From: an uncultured Clostridia bacterium
GTDB taxonomy: Bacteria > Bacillota > Clostridia > TANB77 > CAG-508
Length of the DNA: 44,947 nt
Reading direction: 5' to 3'
Assembly: GCA_947630235.1 (NCBI GenBank)
Contig: CANRGN010000012.1
Coordinates: forward strand, 1-44,947
The translations under genes and the position numbers were made by a program. The notes under the pieces were generated by a model. The model did no database searches. It was given only the letters and a program-made list of their open reading frames with translations, and was not told where the DNA came from. Positions 37,131 through 44,947 of the stretch are shown in pieces. Position 1 is the first letter of the stretch. Each line of letters opens with the position of its first letter.

Positions 37131-38051
37131 TTATATCTCTTTACCATAAATTGCATATTGTCTGATTATTTGAGCATTATTTCTTTTTGCCATTTTTTGA
37201 GATGTATTGTTACTATACATAAAAGCAAAAATCCATTCTTTAAAATTCTTTTGTTTTGCCATATTTGCAATTTCACTAAGAAGAACATTTCCTATTGCTA
37301 AATTTTCGTATTCTGGAAGTACTGCAACTGTTTTTAATATAAGAGTTTTAAGTGGCTTGTTTTCTTTTAATTCATTAAAATTTGGTACACAAAAAATAAA
37401 TGCTATTTCTTTTCCATCTTTTTCTGCAATTAAAATAAAATCTTCATCTACCATATTTATATATTGCTCATACTGCATTAAAAATTCAGATTCTTCTATT
37501 GGTGTATAGAATGGATTTCTAGTAAAGCTTACTTTAGATACATTATATATTTTCTTCAAATCTTCTAAATAATTTTGTTTATTAAATTTTCTTATTTTTA
37601 TATCTTTTTCTTTTAATTTTTCTCTTGCAATATCTAAAGCTTTAGATGTATATGCATCTTCTACTAAACCTTTATTAGAAGTATAAGTATATAATTCTTT
37701 AAAACCAGATTTTATGAAAATATCATTATCCTCTATTGGATTAACATTTTCTAATAAAAATAAACTATCTCCATTTGACCATTTCATTGTTCTATATTTT
37801 TTCCAAGTATTACCATTCATTGGCCCTACTATAAATTTTTCATTTTTATCTTTAAAAATTTCCTCACACTTCTTCAAAATCAAAATTCCATTTTCTTCTG
37901 ATACTGAAGAAAATTCACCAATGCATCCAATGCTTTTTTCATTTACAATTGGTGTATTTTTAACATAACATGTAGCTTTTGCAAGCTCTTTTTCACCATC
38001 TAATAATATTACTTTTATATTATCATTTTCATTTAATATTTTATATTCCAT
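37131..38051 (-). CDS. GNAT-like N-acyltransferase
   Basis: The 306-residue protein looks like a double-GNAT protein. The N-terminal half (about 1-135) has IGCIGEFSSVSEENG and FIVGPMNGNTWKKYR; the C-terminal half (about 150-306) has the clearer acetyl-CoA fold with LKTVAVLPEYENLAIGNVLLSEIANMA and a terminal beta-strand. The acyl donor and acceptor are unknown. AGGAG precedes the start. It lies 11 bp after the kinase-like membrane protein gene and 67 bp before the AMP-ligase gene, so it is probably in the same transcript and could N-acylate an intermediate. Confidence 0.8.
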   Translation of the reverse strand: MEYKILNENDNIKVILLDGEKELAKATCYVKNTPIVNEKSIGCIGEFSSVSEENGILILKKCEEIFKDKNEKFIVGPMNGNTWKKYRTMKWSNGDSLFLLENVNPIEDNDIFIKSGFKELYTYTSNKGLVEDAYTSKALDIAREKLKEKDIKIRKFNKQNYLEDLKKIYNVSKVSFTRNPFYTPIEESEFLMQYEQYINMVDEDFILIAEKDGKEIAFIFCVPNFNELKENKPLKTLILKTVAVLPEYENLAIGNVLLSEIANMAKQKNFKEWIFAFMYSNNTSQKMAKRNNAQIIRQYAIYGKEI

Positions 38052-38062
38052 AATACAATCTC

Positions 38063-39409
38063 CTAAATCATTTGCAAAAATTGTACTCCACTTACTAACA
38101 AAGTTAAAATTAACACAATTTTTGTATGCATTAAACCATTATCAATAGTTATTTCTTCATTCTTTATATTTTTCTTTTTTAAATAAATAAAAATACCACT
38201 TAAAATCATAGCCACACACATTGTAATTAACATAACAATATTTATAAATTCATTAAATACAATTTTATTTAAAATTAAACTTGGAATAAATATAAATAAT
38301 ATTCCTTTACATATTGCAATTATTATATTATCTATATCAGATAAATTAAAATAATATTTTAATCTTACAAATGTATTAACTATTAAATGCATTGCAAAAC
38401 ATAAGCTATATATCATAAATAATTCTTTTTTTAGACCAGTAATTGTAGCAATACCGCAAATTGCTATTCCAACAATTAAATTTGTTTCTATAATTCTAGC
38501 ATCATACATATTATTTTTCTCAGTATCTTTCATTTTTGGAAATCTCATAACTGTTAAAAATAATATAAGTGGCGGAATAATTGCATATATTCCATATAAA
38601 GTAATTATTAAATACCCTACCACCAAAGTTTCAACTAATGCAAGTTTACTCCATGCTTTAACTCTATTTGCTATAGTTACAAGTATAAATATTACTCCTA
38701 AAATAGCTAAGTGAATTCTAAGTGAATATAAATCCATTCCAATATGTGTTGAAATAAATGCATAAGTAGTAAGAGGTATAAATAAATTATCATTTCCAGT
38801 ATGTGAAATCATTTCTATGAGTGCAACATTAAAACCTACAATTAGAGAAATAATTAAAGTTTCTTCTCTACCTACATTTGTAAATAATAATAAAGGAATA
38901 TGTGTTGCCAAAAATGCTACCATAAAAAACATAAAGCTTCCTTCTATGCTTTTAGCATCTTCATTAAACTCAGCTAAATTCTTTTTTGCATAGTTCTTTC
39001 CCACAAGTGCAGCTACACTGTCTGCAAAAGTTAAAATTAAAATTGGTATACTATATAAAATTTTATCTCCTTTTGACCAATAAAAAATTGTAAAAACAGA
39101 TATTATAAAAAATACCTCTCCTAAAGATTCTCTATCTACACTATATAAAACATTTCCAAGTGACTGTTTTAGTTTAGTATTTTTTAGCAAAAACATAAAA
39201 ACTAATGCAATTAATGCTAAAATTCCTACAGAAATCCAATTTTTAAATATATAAGGAAATATTAGCATTACTAATCCCATAGTTACATGAAATAATTTTC
39301 TTTTAATTTCTCCATTAAATTTTACTTTTTTATCTATAAGCTTTATTACAACTAATACTAAAAATAAAACTACTACAACAAATAAAATGCTTTTCCATTC
39401 TACTATCAT
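38063..39409 (-). CDS. dolichol/phytol/diacylglycerol kinase-like membrane protein
   Basis: The 448-residue polytopic membrane protein carries the CTP-dependent lipid kinase pattern in its first half: IKRKLFHVTMGLVML (about 36-50), LTFADSVAALVGKNYAKK, KSIEGSFMFFMVAF and ALIEMISHTGNDNLFIPL. Family members (SEC59, VTE5, Dgk1 types) phosphorylate dolichol, phytol or diacylglycerol. The second half adds about seven helices of unknown role, so the protein is about twice the usual length. Its start codon overlaps the stop of the BtaA-like gene (TAATG), which suggests translational coupling. Confidence 0.8.
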   Translation of the reverse strand: MIVEWKSILFVVVVLFLVLVVIKLIDKKVKFNGEIKRKLFHVTMGLVMLIFPYIFKNWISVGILALIALVFMFLLKNTKLKQSLGNVLYSVDRESLGEVFFIISVFTIFYWSKGDKILYSIPILILTFADSVAALVGKNYAKKNLAEFNEDAKSIEGSFMFFMVAFLATHIPLLLFTNVGREETLIISLIVGFNVALIEMISHTGNDNLFIPLTTYAFISTHIGMDLYSLRIHLAILGVIFILVTIANRVKAWSKLALVETLVVGYLIITLYGIYAIIPPLILFLTVMRFPKMKDTEKNNMYDARIIETNLIVGIAICGIATITGLKKELFMIYSLCFAMHLIVNTFVRLKYYFNLSDIDNIIIAICKGILFIFIPSLILNKIVFNEFINIVMLITMCVAMILSGIFIYLKKKNIKNEEITIDNGLMHTKIVLILTLLVSGVQFLQMI

Positions 39410-40521
39410 TACTTTATCTCCTCTACAATAAAGTTACTATAGAAAAATGCCTTGTCCTTATTTAATAATTCTTTTGATTTTTTTTCATCATATTTTAAAT
39501 TTTCAAAATATTTTGATGCTCTTTTATCTGCAAGCATATTCCAATATGCAATTTTGGTTCCTTTACCAGATTTCGTAAACATCTTCTCAAAGATTTTTTG
39601 CATTTGACTATCATCCATATATTCAAAAATATCACTTAAATTATACTTACTTATATAATCAACATCTTCTCTTTCTATAAATGTTTCTACTGATTCTGAT
39701 AATAAAATAAGCTTGTCTATATTTTTTTTAATAATCTCAAAATTCTCTTTCCTATAAGCTACAGGTAAAACTTTATCATATTTCCCATTTATTATGTAAT
39801 GCAAATATGAATTTTCAGAAGGATCTAGTTCTGTTAAAGCATATTTAGTTCTTTTCAAAATATTTTCTGCTACATTAACATTTACATATCTAAAAAAAGC
39901 TTTATCTCTTCCGAGTTTTCCCATTACAGTTCTAGAAAAGAAAATTTTAAATAGAATTTGCCATCTAAAATTATTCCATTTTTTATCATAAAAAGTTTTT
40001 CTTTCTTCTAAAGTTTTCTTTTCTAGCAATTCATCTCTTATTTTTTTACTATGTATTAATGGCAATACTTTTTGCCCAAAAATATTAAAATAATTTTCAA
40101 ATTTTCCAGTATGTATTATTCCTTTTTCAATAATTTCTTTATTATCATCAAAATATTTTCTATTATTTTCAGATAATTCTTCTTTTACCTTTTCATATAA
40201 TTCTATTCTCGAATCACATTCTTGTACACCAATAAGCTTCATACACTCATCATAATCTAAATACTTATATACCATCTTCTTAAGCTCTGTACAAGCAATT
40301 TGATTTAAATTCAAATCTATTGCATAAACTTTATTAGGATTTTTAATTAACATACTAAGAGCATTTTCTCCAGCTGATGCAATAGATAAAATATTATCAT
40401 TTTCATTTATTTGCAAAGCTTCTATTAATATTTCCGCATCCTCCCAAACCTGAGCATATCTAATCAAATCAAACTTTGCATAATTTTCTACTTCACTTTT
40501 AATTAATTCTTTTGTAGGCAT
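39409..40521 (-). CDS. BtaA-like (DUF3419) SAM-dependent aminocarboxypropyl transferase
   Basis: The 370-residue protein has the DUF3419 signature: RYAQVWEDAEILIEAL, ILSIASAGENALSML, VYAIDLNLNQIACTELK, HTGKFENYFNIFGQKVLPLIH, and YNLSDIFEYMDD near the C-terminus. The characterised family member BtaA moves the 3-amino-3-carboxypropyl group of S-adenosylmethionine to diacylglycerol, the first step of betaine-lipid synthesis. There is no BtaB-like N-methyltransferase in the window, so the product may stay unmethylated or be modified otherwise. AAGGAG precedes the start. It is the first gene of the minus-strand cluster. Confidence 0.85.
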   Translation of the reverse strand: MPTKELIKSEVENYAKFDLIRYAQVWEDAEILIEALQINENDNILSIASAGENALSMLIKNPNKVYAIDLNLNQIACTELKKMVYKYLDYDECMKLIGVQECDSRIELYEKVKEELSENNRKYFDDNKEIIEKGIIHTGKFENYFNIFGQKVLPLIHSKKIRDELLEKKTLEERKTFYDKKWNNFRWQILFKIFFSRTVMGKLGRDKAFFRYVNVNVAENILKRTKYALTELDPSENSYLHYIINGKYDKVLPVAYRKENFEIIKKNIDKLILLSESVETFIEREDVDYISKYNLSDIFEYMDDSQMQKIFEKMFTKSGKGTKIAYWNMLADKRASKYFENLKYDEKKSKELLNKDKAFFYSNFIVEEIK

Positions 40522-40688
40522 TTTTTCTCCTTATTATATCTATCTTATTTTTTTATATCATTAATCATAAAATTTTAAAAGTATTTTAGAAAATTTTCAT
40601 ATTTTTACTTTTTTAAAAGAAAAACAAATAGACATAATAACTATTTGAAATTTCAATCCAAACAATTAATACATCTATTTGTTTCTAA

Positions 40689-41192
40689 TTAAAAAATATT
40701 GTCTAAAACCATCATAACAAGAAAACCAAAAATGATTCCTAATGTACCAAAACTATTTCTATTATCCAAATGGACCTCTGGAATAAGTTCTTCAACTACC
40801 ACTAATAGCATTGCTCCAGCTGCGAAAGATAATAAAAATGGTAGAATACTAGAAATAAAACTAGATAAAATCAATGTAATAAAAGCAAATATTGGTTCAA
40901 CTGCTCCTGACAACATTCCGTAAAAAAATGATTTTCCAGAGCTCATCCCTTTACTCCTAAAAGGGAGTGATATCGTAGCTCCTTCAGGAATATTCTGTAT
41001 AGCAACACCAATTGCTAATGGAAAAGCAACCATTAAACTTTCTCCTCTTAATACTTCTGCAAAAGCTACACCAACTGCCATTCCTTCTGGTAGAGTCTGA
41101 TTTAGAGTGTAATTAAAATTATTTTTCACTCTTCTTCGTAGAAGAGCACAGTGTGCTCCATAAATTGAATTATATTTTGACATTTGTGTCAA
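40689..41192 (-). pseudogene. 5'-truncated ZIP-family metal transporter
   Basis: The frame contains the C-terminal half of a ZIP transporter: LPEGMAVGVAFAEVL, IGVAIQNIPEGATISLP (metal-site motif), SGAVEPIFAF, LSFAAGAMLLVVVEELIPE and a final FGFLVMMVLDNIF. The first helices and the His of the first HNxPEG motif are missing: homology starts near LNQTLPEG (about 41100). The preceding 30 residues (GAHCALLRRRVKNNFN) look foreign. The frame begins at TTG with no ribosome binding site. The large serine recombinase gene starts its 3' end only nine bases away, so the element has probably inserted in this gene. The 5' half is not in the window. Confidence 0.85.
41129..41192. repeat. cluster of dyads at the recombinase/ZIP junction
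   Basis: Three inverted repeats crowd together: CTCTTCT/AGAAGAG (41129-41146), GAGCACA/TGTGCTC (41144-41158) and TTGACA-TTTG-TGTCAA (41177-41192). Large serine recombinases use short imperfect dyads as attachment sites, so one half-site (attL or attR) probably lies here. Confidence 0.5.
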
Positions 41193-41200
41193 TTTTTTGA

Positions 41201-42757
41201 TTATTTTATATCTTCTTTTAATTCATTTAATCTTCTAAAATTAAAGTATATATCTATATCTTTATTTTGATGTACTTCAATTCTATTAATAAGCAATTTC
41301 ATAAGCTCTGGTGTCGGCTTTTCTAGCGATAAATATTCTTTTATTAGTTTTTTAATTTCTTCATCACTGCTTCCTGCCACATCATTTTTTATTTTTTCTA
41401 ATTCTAAATATTCTTTTTCTTTTTGCTTTATGTCTCCTTGAAGCTTATTATATAATCTATCATACATAGCTTCTGTTATCTTATTTTCAAGCTTATCCAT
41501 ATACATTTTATCTATATTTCCATTTATAATAAGTATATCTTTTTTTATTTTATCTTGTAATACACTATAATCAACTATTGATTTACTATCTTTCATATTT
41601 AATTCAATTTTTTCTTCGCATATATTTTCAAACAATTTTTTTAAATATGTAAGTATAGTATTTTCAAATCTTGTATAATTAAATCCATGTGCAGAACAAA
41701 CTTTTAGTTTTGAAAATCTACGATAATAGCTACAAATCATACCCCAATTATTTCTATCTTTCTTTACTCCTATTTTATGCTTACATTCATAGCAAACCAT
41801 TAATCCATCCAATAGGAAATAATTTTTCTTTTCTACCCTAGTGTAATTTTGAGCTATCTGCATTTTTTGTACGCTATCAAATTTTGAAGCTTCAACAATA
41901 GGCTCGTGAGTATTTTCTACAATATACCATTGCTCTTCTGGATTTGTCCTAAGTTTCCTATTTTTATAACTTATCCTACTTCTTTTATTTTGCACTGTAA
42001 CACCTTTATACACCGGATTTACTAACATTCTTTTTATTGCTCTATTGCTCCAATATGTAAGTTCATTATATCTTAACTGATGTGCAGTAGGAATATTATT
42101 GTCATTTAAATAATTTTTAATATTCCCCACACTTTTACCCAAATATGCCATCTCAAAAATCTTTCTAACAATTTTAGCTTCTTCTTCACAAATTACAAGC
42201 TTATTTTTATCATTGGAATCTTTGGTATAACCAAGTGGTGTTTTACCACCTACCCATTTTCCCTGAGATTGCATAGTATGAAGAGCCGTTCTTATCTTTT
42301 TAGATAAATCTTTTGAATACATATCATTTAAAATTGACTTAAAAGGTGCTATATCATTATTACCATTATTCTCCGAAAAAGTGTCTATTCCATCTGTAAT
42401 AGAAACATATCTAACATTATTTTCTGGAAACCATTTTTCAATATATTCCCCTGTTTCTATGTAATCACGCCCTAAACGAGATAAATCCTTTGTAACTACC
42501 ATATTTACTTTTCCAAAATTTATATCGTTTATCATTCTTTTAAAATCTGGTCTATTAAAGTTTGTTCCTGTATATCCTGGATCAATGTAAACATCTATTA
42601 AATCATAGTTCGGTCCAAGCTTTTTTACATATTCTAATAACAATGTTTTTTGATTTGTAATACTTTCACTTTCATCAAATCCTTTGTCTGCATCTTCCTT
42701 TGATAATCTTATATAAATGGCTACTTTATAAACTTTTCTAATTATTTCTCCAAGCAT
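41201..42757 (-). CDS. large serine recombinase
   Basis: The 518-residue site-specific recombinase has an N-terminal resolvase domain with the nucleophile Ser19 (YIRLSKEDADKG) and the DLSRLGRDYIETGEYIE motif, a recombinase domain (GGKTPLGYTKD, NPVYKGVTVQ), a zinc ribbon (LMVCYECKHKIG ... CSYY ... CSAHG) and a C-terminal coiled coil (about 400-490). Such enzymes integrate and excise elements by serine-linked strand exchange. The start at 42757 has AAGGAGG before it; a longer frame to 42850 lacks a site and overlaps the promoter. Its integration would explain the broken ZIP gene downstream. Confidence 0.95.
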   Translation of the reverse strand: MLGEIIRKVYKVAIYIRLSKEDADKGFDESESITNQKTLLLEYVKKLGPNYDLIDVYIDPGYTGTNFNRPDFKRMINDINFGKVNMVVTKDLSRLGRDYIETGEYIEKWFPENNVRYVSITDGIDTFSENNGNNDIAPFKSILNDMYSKDLSKKIRTALHTMQSQGKWVGGKTPLGYTKDSNDKNKLVICEEEAKIVRKIFEMAYLGKSVGNIKNYLNDNNIPTAHQLRYNELTYWSNRAIKRMLVNPVYKGVTVQNKRSRISYKNRKLRTNPEEQWYIVENTHEPIVEASKFDSVQKMQIAQNYTRVEKKNYFLLDGLMVCYECKHKIGVKKDRNNWGMICSYYRRFSKLKVCSAHGFNYTRFENTILTYLKKLFENICEEKIELNMKDSKSIVDYSVLQDKIKKDILIINGNIDKMYMDKLENKITEAMYDRLYNKLQGDIKQKEKEYLELEKIKNDVAGSSDEEIKKLIKEYLSLEKPTPELMKLLINRIEVHQNKDIDIYFNFRRLNELKEDIK

Positions 42758-42802
42758 TTTTCCTCCTTCCACGCTTAGAAAAAAATTTGAATTCATGGTG
42801 CT

Positions 42803-42831
42803 ATTATAACGTTGTTTTAACAGAATCACAA
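42803..42831 (-). promoter_or_regulatory. promoter of the serine recombinase
   Basis: Minus-strand TTGTGA (42826-42831), 17 bp, TATAAT (42803-42808), about 45 bp upstream of the recombinase start. Confidence 0.72.
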
Positions 42832-42866
42832 CTTTTTTACATAAATTCAAATTCTAATTTTCAGCG

Positions 42867-42980
42867 TTAGTTTGGGAAATTAGCTGTTTTAATAACTGAA
42901 AGCAGATATACTGCTAACATTTTCTCAATTTCTTCGCCATCCTCATTAAAGAATATATTAATCTTAAAATCGCCTTCCAT
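42867..42980 (-). CDS. 37-residue peptide upstream of the recombinase
   Basis: ATG at 42980, TAA at 42867. The peptide MEGDFKINIFFNEDGEEIEK... is acidic in the middle, with a helical C-terminus LAVYLLSVI. AGGAAGG lies upstream. Short frames of this kind often precede serine recombinase genes in mobile elements of Clostridia; I recall the pattern but cannot name a family. The sequence GAAGGCGATTTTA occurs twice around the start, 17 bases apart. Confidence 0.5.
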   Translation of the reverse strand: MEGDFKINIFFNEDGEEIEKMLAVYLLSVIKTANFPN

Positions 42981-43075
42981 TATAAAATCGCCTTCCTTTT
43001 AACATGAATATTTTTATCTTATATAAATTACTATGAATAAAAAAATTTTTTATTCACGTTTAAAGACATCAAAAA

Positions 43076-43097
43076 AAGAAGAGCTGTTTTTAGCTCT
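43076..43097 (-). terminator. terminator after the RibD-like reductase gene
   Basis: GAGAGCT and AGCTCTTC form a stem followed by seven T on the minus strand, about 80 bp after the stop at 43177. Confidence 0.75.
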
Positions 43098-43176
43098 CCC
43101 GTTTGATATATATTTTCATATTAAAATAATACTATCTTAGATTTGGAACTCATTAAATCAAATAATATTTCAACTC

Positions 43177-43872
43177 CTATTTTATAACCTTATATTTTAA
43201 TTGAATATAAGAATCTTCCAATTTATTACATTCCAACAACTGTAATGGCATTAGCTTATTTAATTCACGTTCCTCTGTTATTGATTCTCCATCAACCAAT
43301 GTTGCAACATCTTTTCCTCCAACAATTATTGGAGCTATAACAATATTTACAAAATCTATCAATTTATTTCTAACAAACATTCCATTTAAGGTTCCACCTG
43401 ATTGAATTGTTAGACGTTCTGTATTATATTTACTATATAAATCCTCTAATAACTTCTCTAAATCTAAAGTATCATAATATAAAATTTCTAAATTATCATA
43501 TTTATCTTTCAAACTATAAGCAATATGATTTTTATTAGTAGTAACTAATAATAGCTTGCCAACCCAATGACATAAATAATCAATACCATTTTCATTTAAA
43601 TGAGGCTTATTATCTATTATTACAAATGTAACCACATCAATTTTTTCATGATATTCTTTTCTATCATTAACACCAATTTTAGCCATTACTTTACCTGTAT
43701 TTAATGAAAATACATCTGTATCTTGTTCTAATTCATAATATTGATGTAATCCCTCCTTAACTCCATCTATTCTACAAAAGTCTTTGTCAGCATCTAAATT
43801 ATCACTGATTCCACTACTTATTTTTCCATCTAATGATTCTAACATAAATAAAGTTGTTATTGGTTTATTCAT
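43177..43872 (-). CDS. RibD C-terminal / dihydrofolate-reductase-like protein
   Basis: The 231-residue protein begins with TTLFMLESLDGKISSG, the N-terminal strand and loop of RibD-C/DHFR-fold reductases, and carries TIQSGGTLNGMFVRNKLIDFVNIVIAPIIVGGKDVATL near 155-195, a strong family signature. The NADPH-binding GG pair is present. In riboflavin synthesis this fold reduces the ribosyl side chain, but stand-alone copies are common and of unknown substrate. AAGGAG precedes the start. No other rib gene is nearby; it may be cargo of the recombinase element. Confidence 0.85.
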   Translation of the reverse strand: MNKPITTLFMLESLDGKISSGISDNLDADKDFCRIDGVKEGLHQYYELEQDTDVFSLNTGKVMAKIGVNDRKEYHEKIDVVTFVIIDNKPHLNENGIDYLCHWVGKLLLVTTNKNHIAYSLKDKYDNLEILYYDTLDLEKLLEDLYSKYNTERLTIQSGGTLNGMFVRNKLIDFVNIVIAPIIVGGKDVATLVDGESITEERELNKLMPLQLLECNKLEDSYIQLKYKVIK

Positions 43873-43957
43873 ATAAAATCACTCTCCTTTTTCAAATATC
43901 TTATATTTATAATAAAATATTTAAATATCTATTTCTTGACTTTTCTTGCACAATTAT

Positions 43958-44311
43958 CTATTCTTTTGATACAGGAATCCATATTTCTGTATTTATATTA
44001 TCATATAATTCAAAATCTATGTCCATACTTTGCTTATAACTAGATGTAATAAAAAATTCCCTATATATTCTTGACCATAGTTCATTTATATTTTTCTCAT
44101 CTTGTCCTTCACATTTAAAAACAATCCATATACTTTTAGGGATTTCAATTATTTCCATTTTACTATTTTTTTCTATATCTTCTGTTAATTCTATTCCTAT
44201 ACCATACTTGTATTCAAAATCACTTTGTGTGCCAATGCAAACTCCCAAAAGATTTTTATTATAATTTTCTGATATATTTTTAAAGTCCCATCTTCTTTTA
44301 GTTCTTTCCAA
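43958..44311 (-). CDS. GyrI-like / AraC effector-binding domain protein
   Basis: The frame (about 117 residues) matches the GyrI-like small-molecule-binding domain often found at the C-terminus of AraC-type regulators: FEYKYGIGIELTEDIEK, MEIIEIPKSIWIVFKCEG, LWSRIYREFFITSSYKQSMDIDFELYD and NTEIWIPVSKE. No helix-turn-helix DNA-binding part precedes it. The start is unclear: the frame begins at a TTG without a binding site and remains open upstream without an ATG, while a promoter (TTGCGT, 17 bp, TATAGT) and AGAGGT lie further up. It may be a stand-alone domain or a truncated regulator. Confidence 0.72.
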   Translation of the reverse strand: MERTKRRWDFKNISENYNKNLLGVCIGTQSDFEYKYGIGIELTEDIEKNSKMEIIEIPKSIWIVFKCEGQDEKNINELWSRIYREFFITSSYKQSMDIDFELYDNINTEIWIPVSKE

Positions 44312-44687
44312 TATTTTGGTTATTTTTCTTTTTAATATAAGATTACCTCTTATATATACTATACAATTTTCTTAATTTTTACGCAAGTTTTTACTACGAA
44401 TTTTATATAGTATGTGCAATTTATTCCTACCAATTTTGCATAGTATATGCAATTTTTTCTAACTATCCGTGTCTACTTTTTATAATACAATATACAATAA
44501 CTATATTTCACACACTATCTTTGTATTGAAAAAGAAGTACTTGTTTTAGTACAAATACTTCTTATAATTTAAATTTAATTAAATTTTTAAAAAATTTTGT
44601 AATTTGGTTAAAGAATATGGTGGAAAACTAACAACTAAATGGGGATATGGAAATGAAAATAAAGTAATCATACTATCGATTTTTATT
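44312..44687. other. intergenic region with paired direct repeats and one hairpin
   Basis: It contains a minus-strand promoter for the GyrI-like gene (TTGCGT, 17 bp, TATAGT near 44359-44387), two 16-bp near-identical boxes, ATAGTATGTGCAATTT (44407-44422) and ATAGTATATGCAATTT (44441-44456), 34 bp apart, and a hairpin AAGAAGTA...TACTTCTT (44532-44563). The second box is part of a perfect dyad, TTGCATA-GTA-TATGCAA. I see no gene. Confidence 0.6.
44532..44563. terminator. hairpin, possible terminator
   Basis: AAGAAGTA-c-TTGT and ACAA-a-TACTTCTT pair with one internal mismatch. The T-run is weak on both strands, so termination is uncertain. Confidence 0.5.
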
Positions 44688-44939
44688 TTAATTATCATTA
44701 ATTTCAGCCAATTTAGTTGAAAGATTTTCTAAATTAACTATATATGTTATCAAATCATCTTCTGTTGAAATTATTAGAGTATTATTCTCTTTTGATACAT
44801 TTGCATATGTAACATAATTATCTACATTAGTATCATCTATATTAAGTTTTTCTAATTTGGCATCTAATTTTTTTAATATATTCTCAAATCTATCAACTAT
44901 ATATAAATTTTTTTCATTATCTATTGCTATAAAATACAT
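44688..44939 (-). CDS. hypothetical protein, cut by the window edge
   Basis: The frame is open to the end of the window, so the ATG at 44939 may be internal. The visible 83 residues look like beta-propeller or repeat-type strands (YFIAIDNEKNLYIVDRFENILKKL, TLIISTEDDLITYIVNLENLS), with a Leu-rich, acidic tail ending AEINDN. No ribosome binding site is visible before the ATG. The function is unknown. Confidence 0.5.
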   Translation of the reverse strand: MYFIAIDNEKNLYIVDRFENILKKLDAKLEKLNIDDTNVDNYVTYANVSKENNTLIISTEDDLITYIVNLENLSTKLAEINDN

Positions 44940-44947
44940 AGATTCAG

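Larger units (their letters stand above)
41177..42980 (-). mobile_element. serine recombinase element, one end only
   Basis: The recombinase gene, its promoter and a 37-residue upstream reading frame form a block next to a truncated ZIP gene. The left end is near 41100-41200. The right end is not identified and may be beyond the window. The genes at 43177 and 43958 may therefore be cargo. No conjugation, phage structural or resistance gene is visible. Confidence 0.65.

Noticed and set aside
40622..40684. 11-bp inverted repeat AAACAAATAGA / TCTATTTGTTT after the ZIP remnant
   Set aside because: The 41-base loop and A+T-only arms make it weak as a terminator or element end; it could be chance.
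42783..42853. Inverted repeat around AATTTGAATT upstream of the recombinase
   Set aside because: It is imperfect, A+T-rich, with a loop of over 40 bases. It may be an operator but is not distinct from background.
44564..44690. Plus-strand frame LVKEYGGKLTTKWGYGNE as a gene remnant
   Set aside because: It is too short, has no recognisable family and no start signal.

Overview
The window is very A+T-rich. Its genes have clear Shine-Dalgarno sequences (GGAG-type) and use the standard code. The gene families (T-box-controlled argS, VanZ, the TGS-domain nucleoside kinase, RNHCP, PC4/YdbC, an NRCHL-type nuclease, groESL with a CIRCE box) point to a low-GC Bacillota, most likely an uncultured or gut Clostridia lineage. 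No rRNA, tRNA, CRISPR array or prophage structural gene was seen. Most genes lie on the minus strand.

Layout. 1-5.5 kb: argS with a T-box leader and its own promoter, followed by an HD phosphohydrolase; then a nucleoside kinase/RNHCP/VanZ operon. 5.6-14.5 kb: recG, an RluA-type pseudouridine synthase that looks leaderless, several unknown membrane or anchored proteins, groES-groEL under a degenerate CIRCE element, and two Cys-rich small membrane proteins. 14.5-23 kb: a COG2509-type flavoprotein, an LD-carboxypeptidase, a sortase remnant, a TtcA-like PP-loop enzyme, mltG with a truncated-looking GH18-like partner, and a divergent nfeD-SPFH operon. 23-31.8 kb: a GNAT-methyltransferase fusion, a PC4-like protein, a two-component system, mgtE, a frameshifted secreted or anchored nuclease and a protein with 12-residue tandem repeats.

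31.8-40.5 kb is the most distinctive region. Six minus-strand genes encode a BtaA-like (DUF3419) aminocarboxypropyl transferase, a dolichol/phytol/diacylglycerol kinase-like membrane protein, a GNAT-like protein, an AMP-forming ligase with an OleC-like C-terminus, a UbiA-type prenyltransferase and a C-terminal-His PEP dikinase of rifampin-phosphotransferase architecture. I infer a lipid or lipid-like metabolite pathway that I cannot match to a described one. A GC-rich, strongly folded non-coding element sits in the middle of it.

40.5-45 kb: a large serine recombinase element has interrupted a ZIP metal transporter, of which only the C-terminal half remains. A RibD-like reductase and a GyrI-like domain protein follow and may be cargo.

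The clearest unexplained pattern is an interspersed intergenic repeat of about 145 bp. There are three full and three shortened copies, all in one orientation, with potential hairpins supported by a compensatory change. The 3' end usually abuts a transcription terminator.
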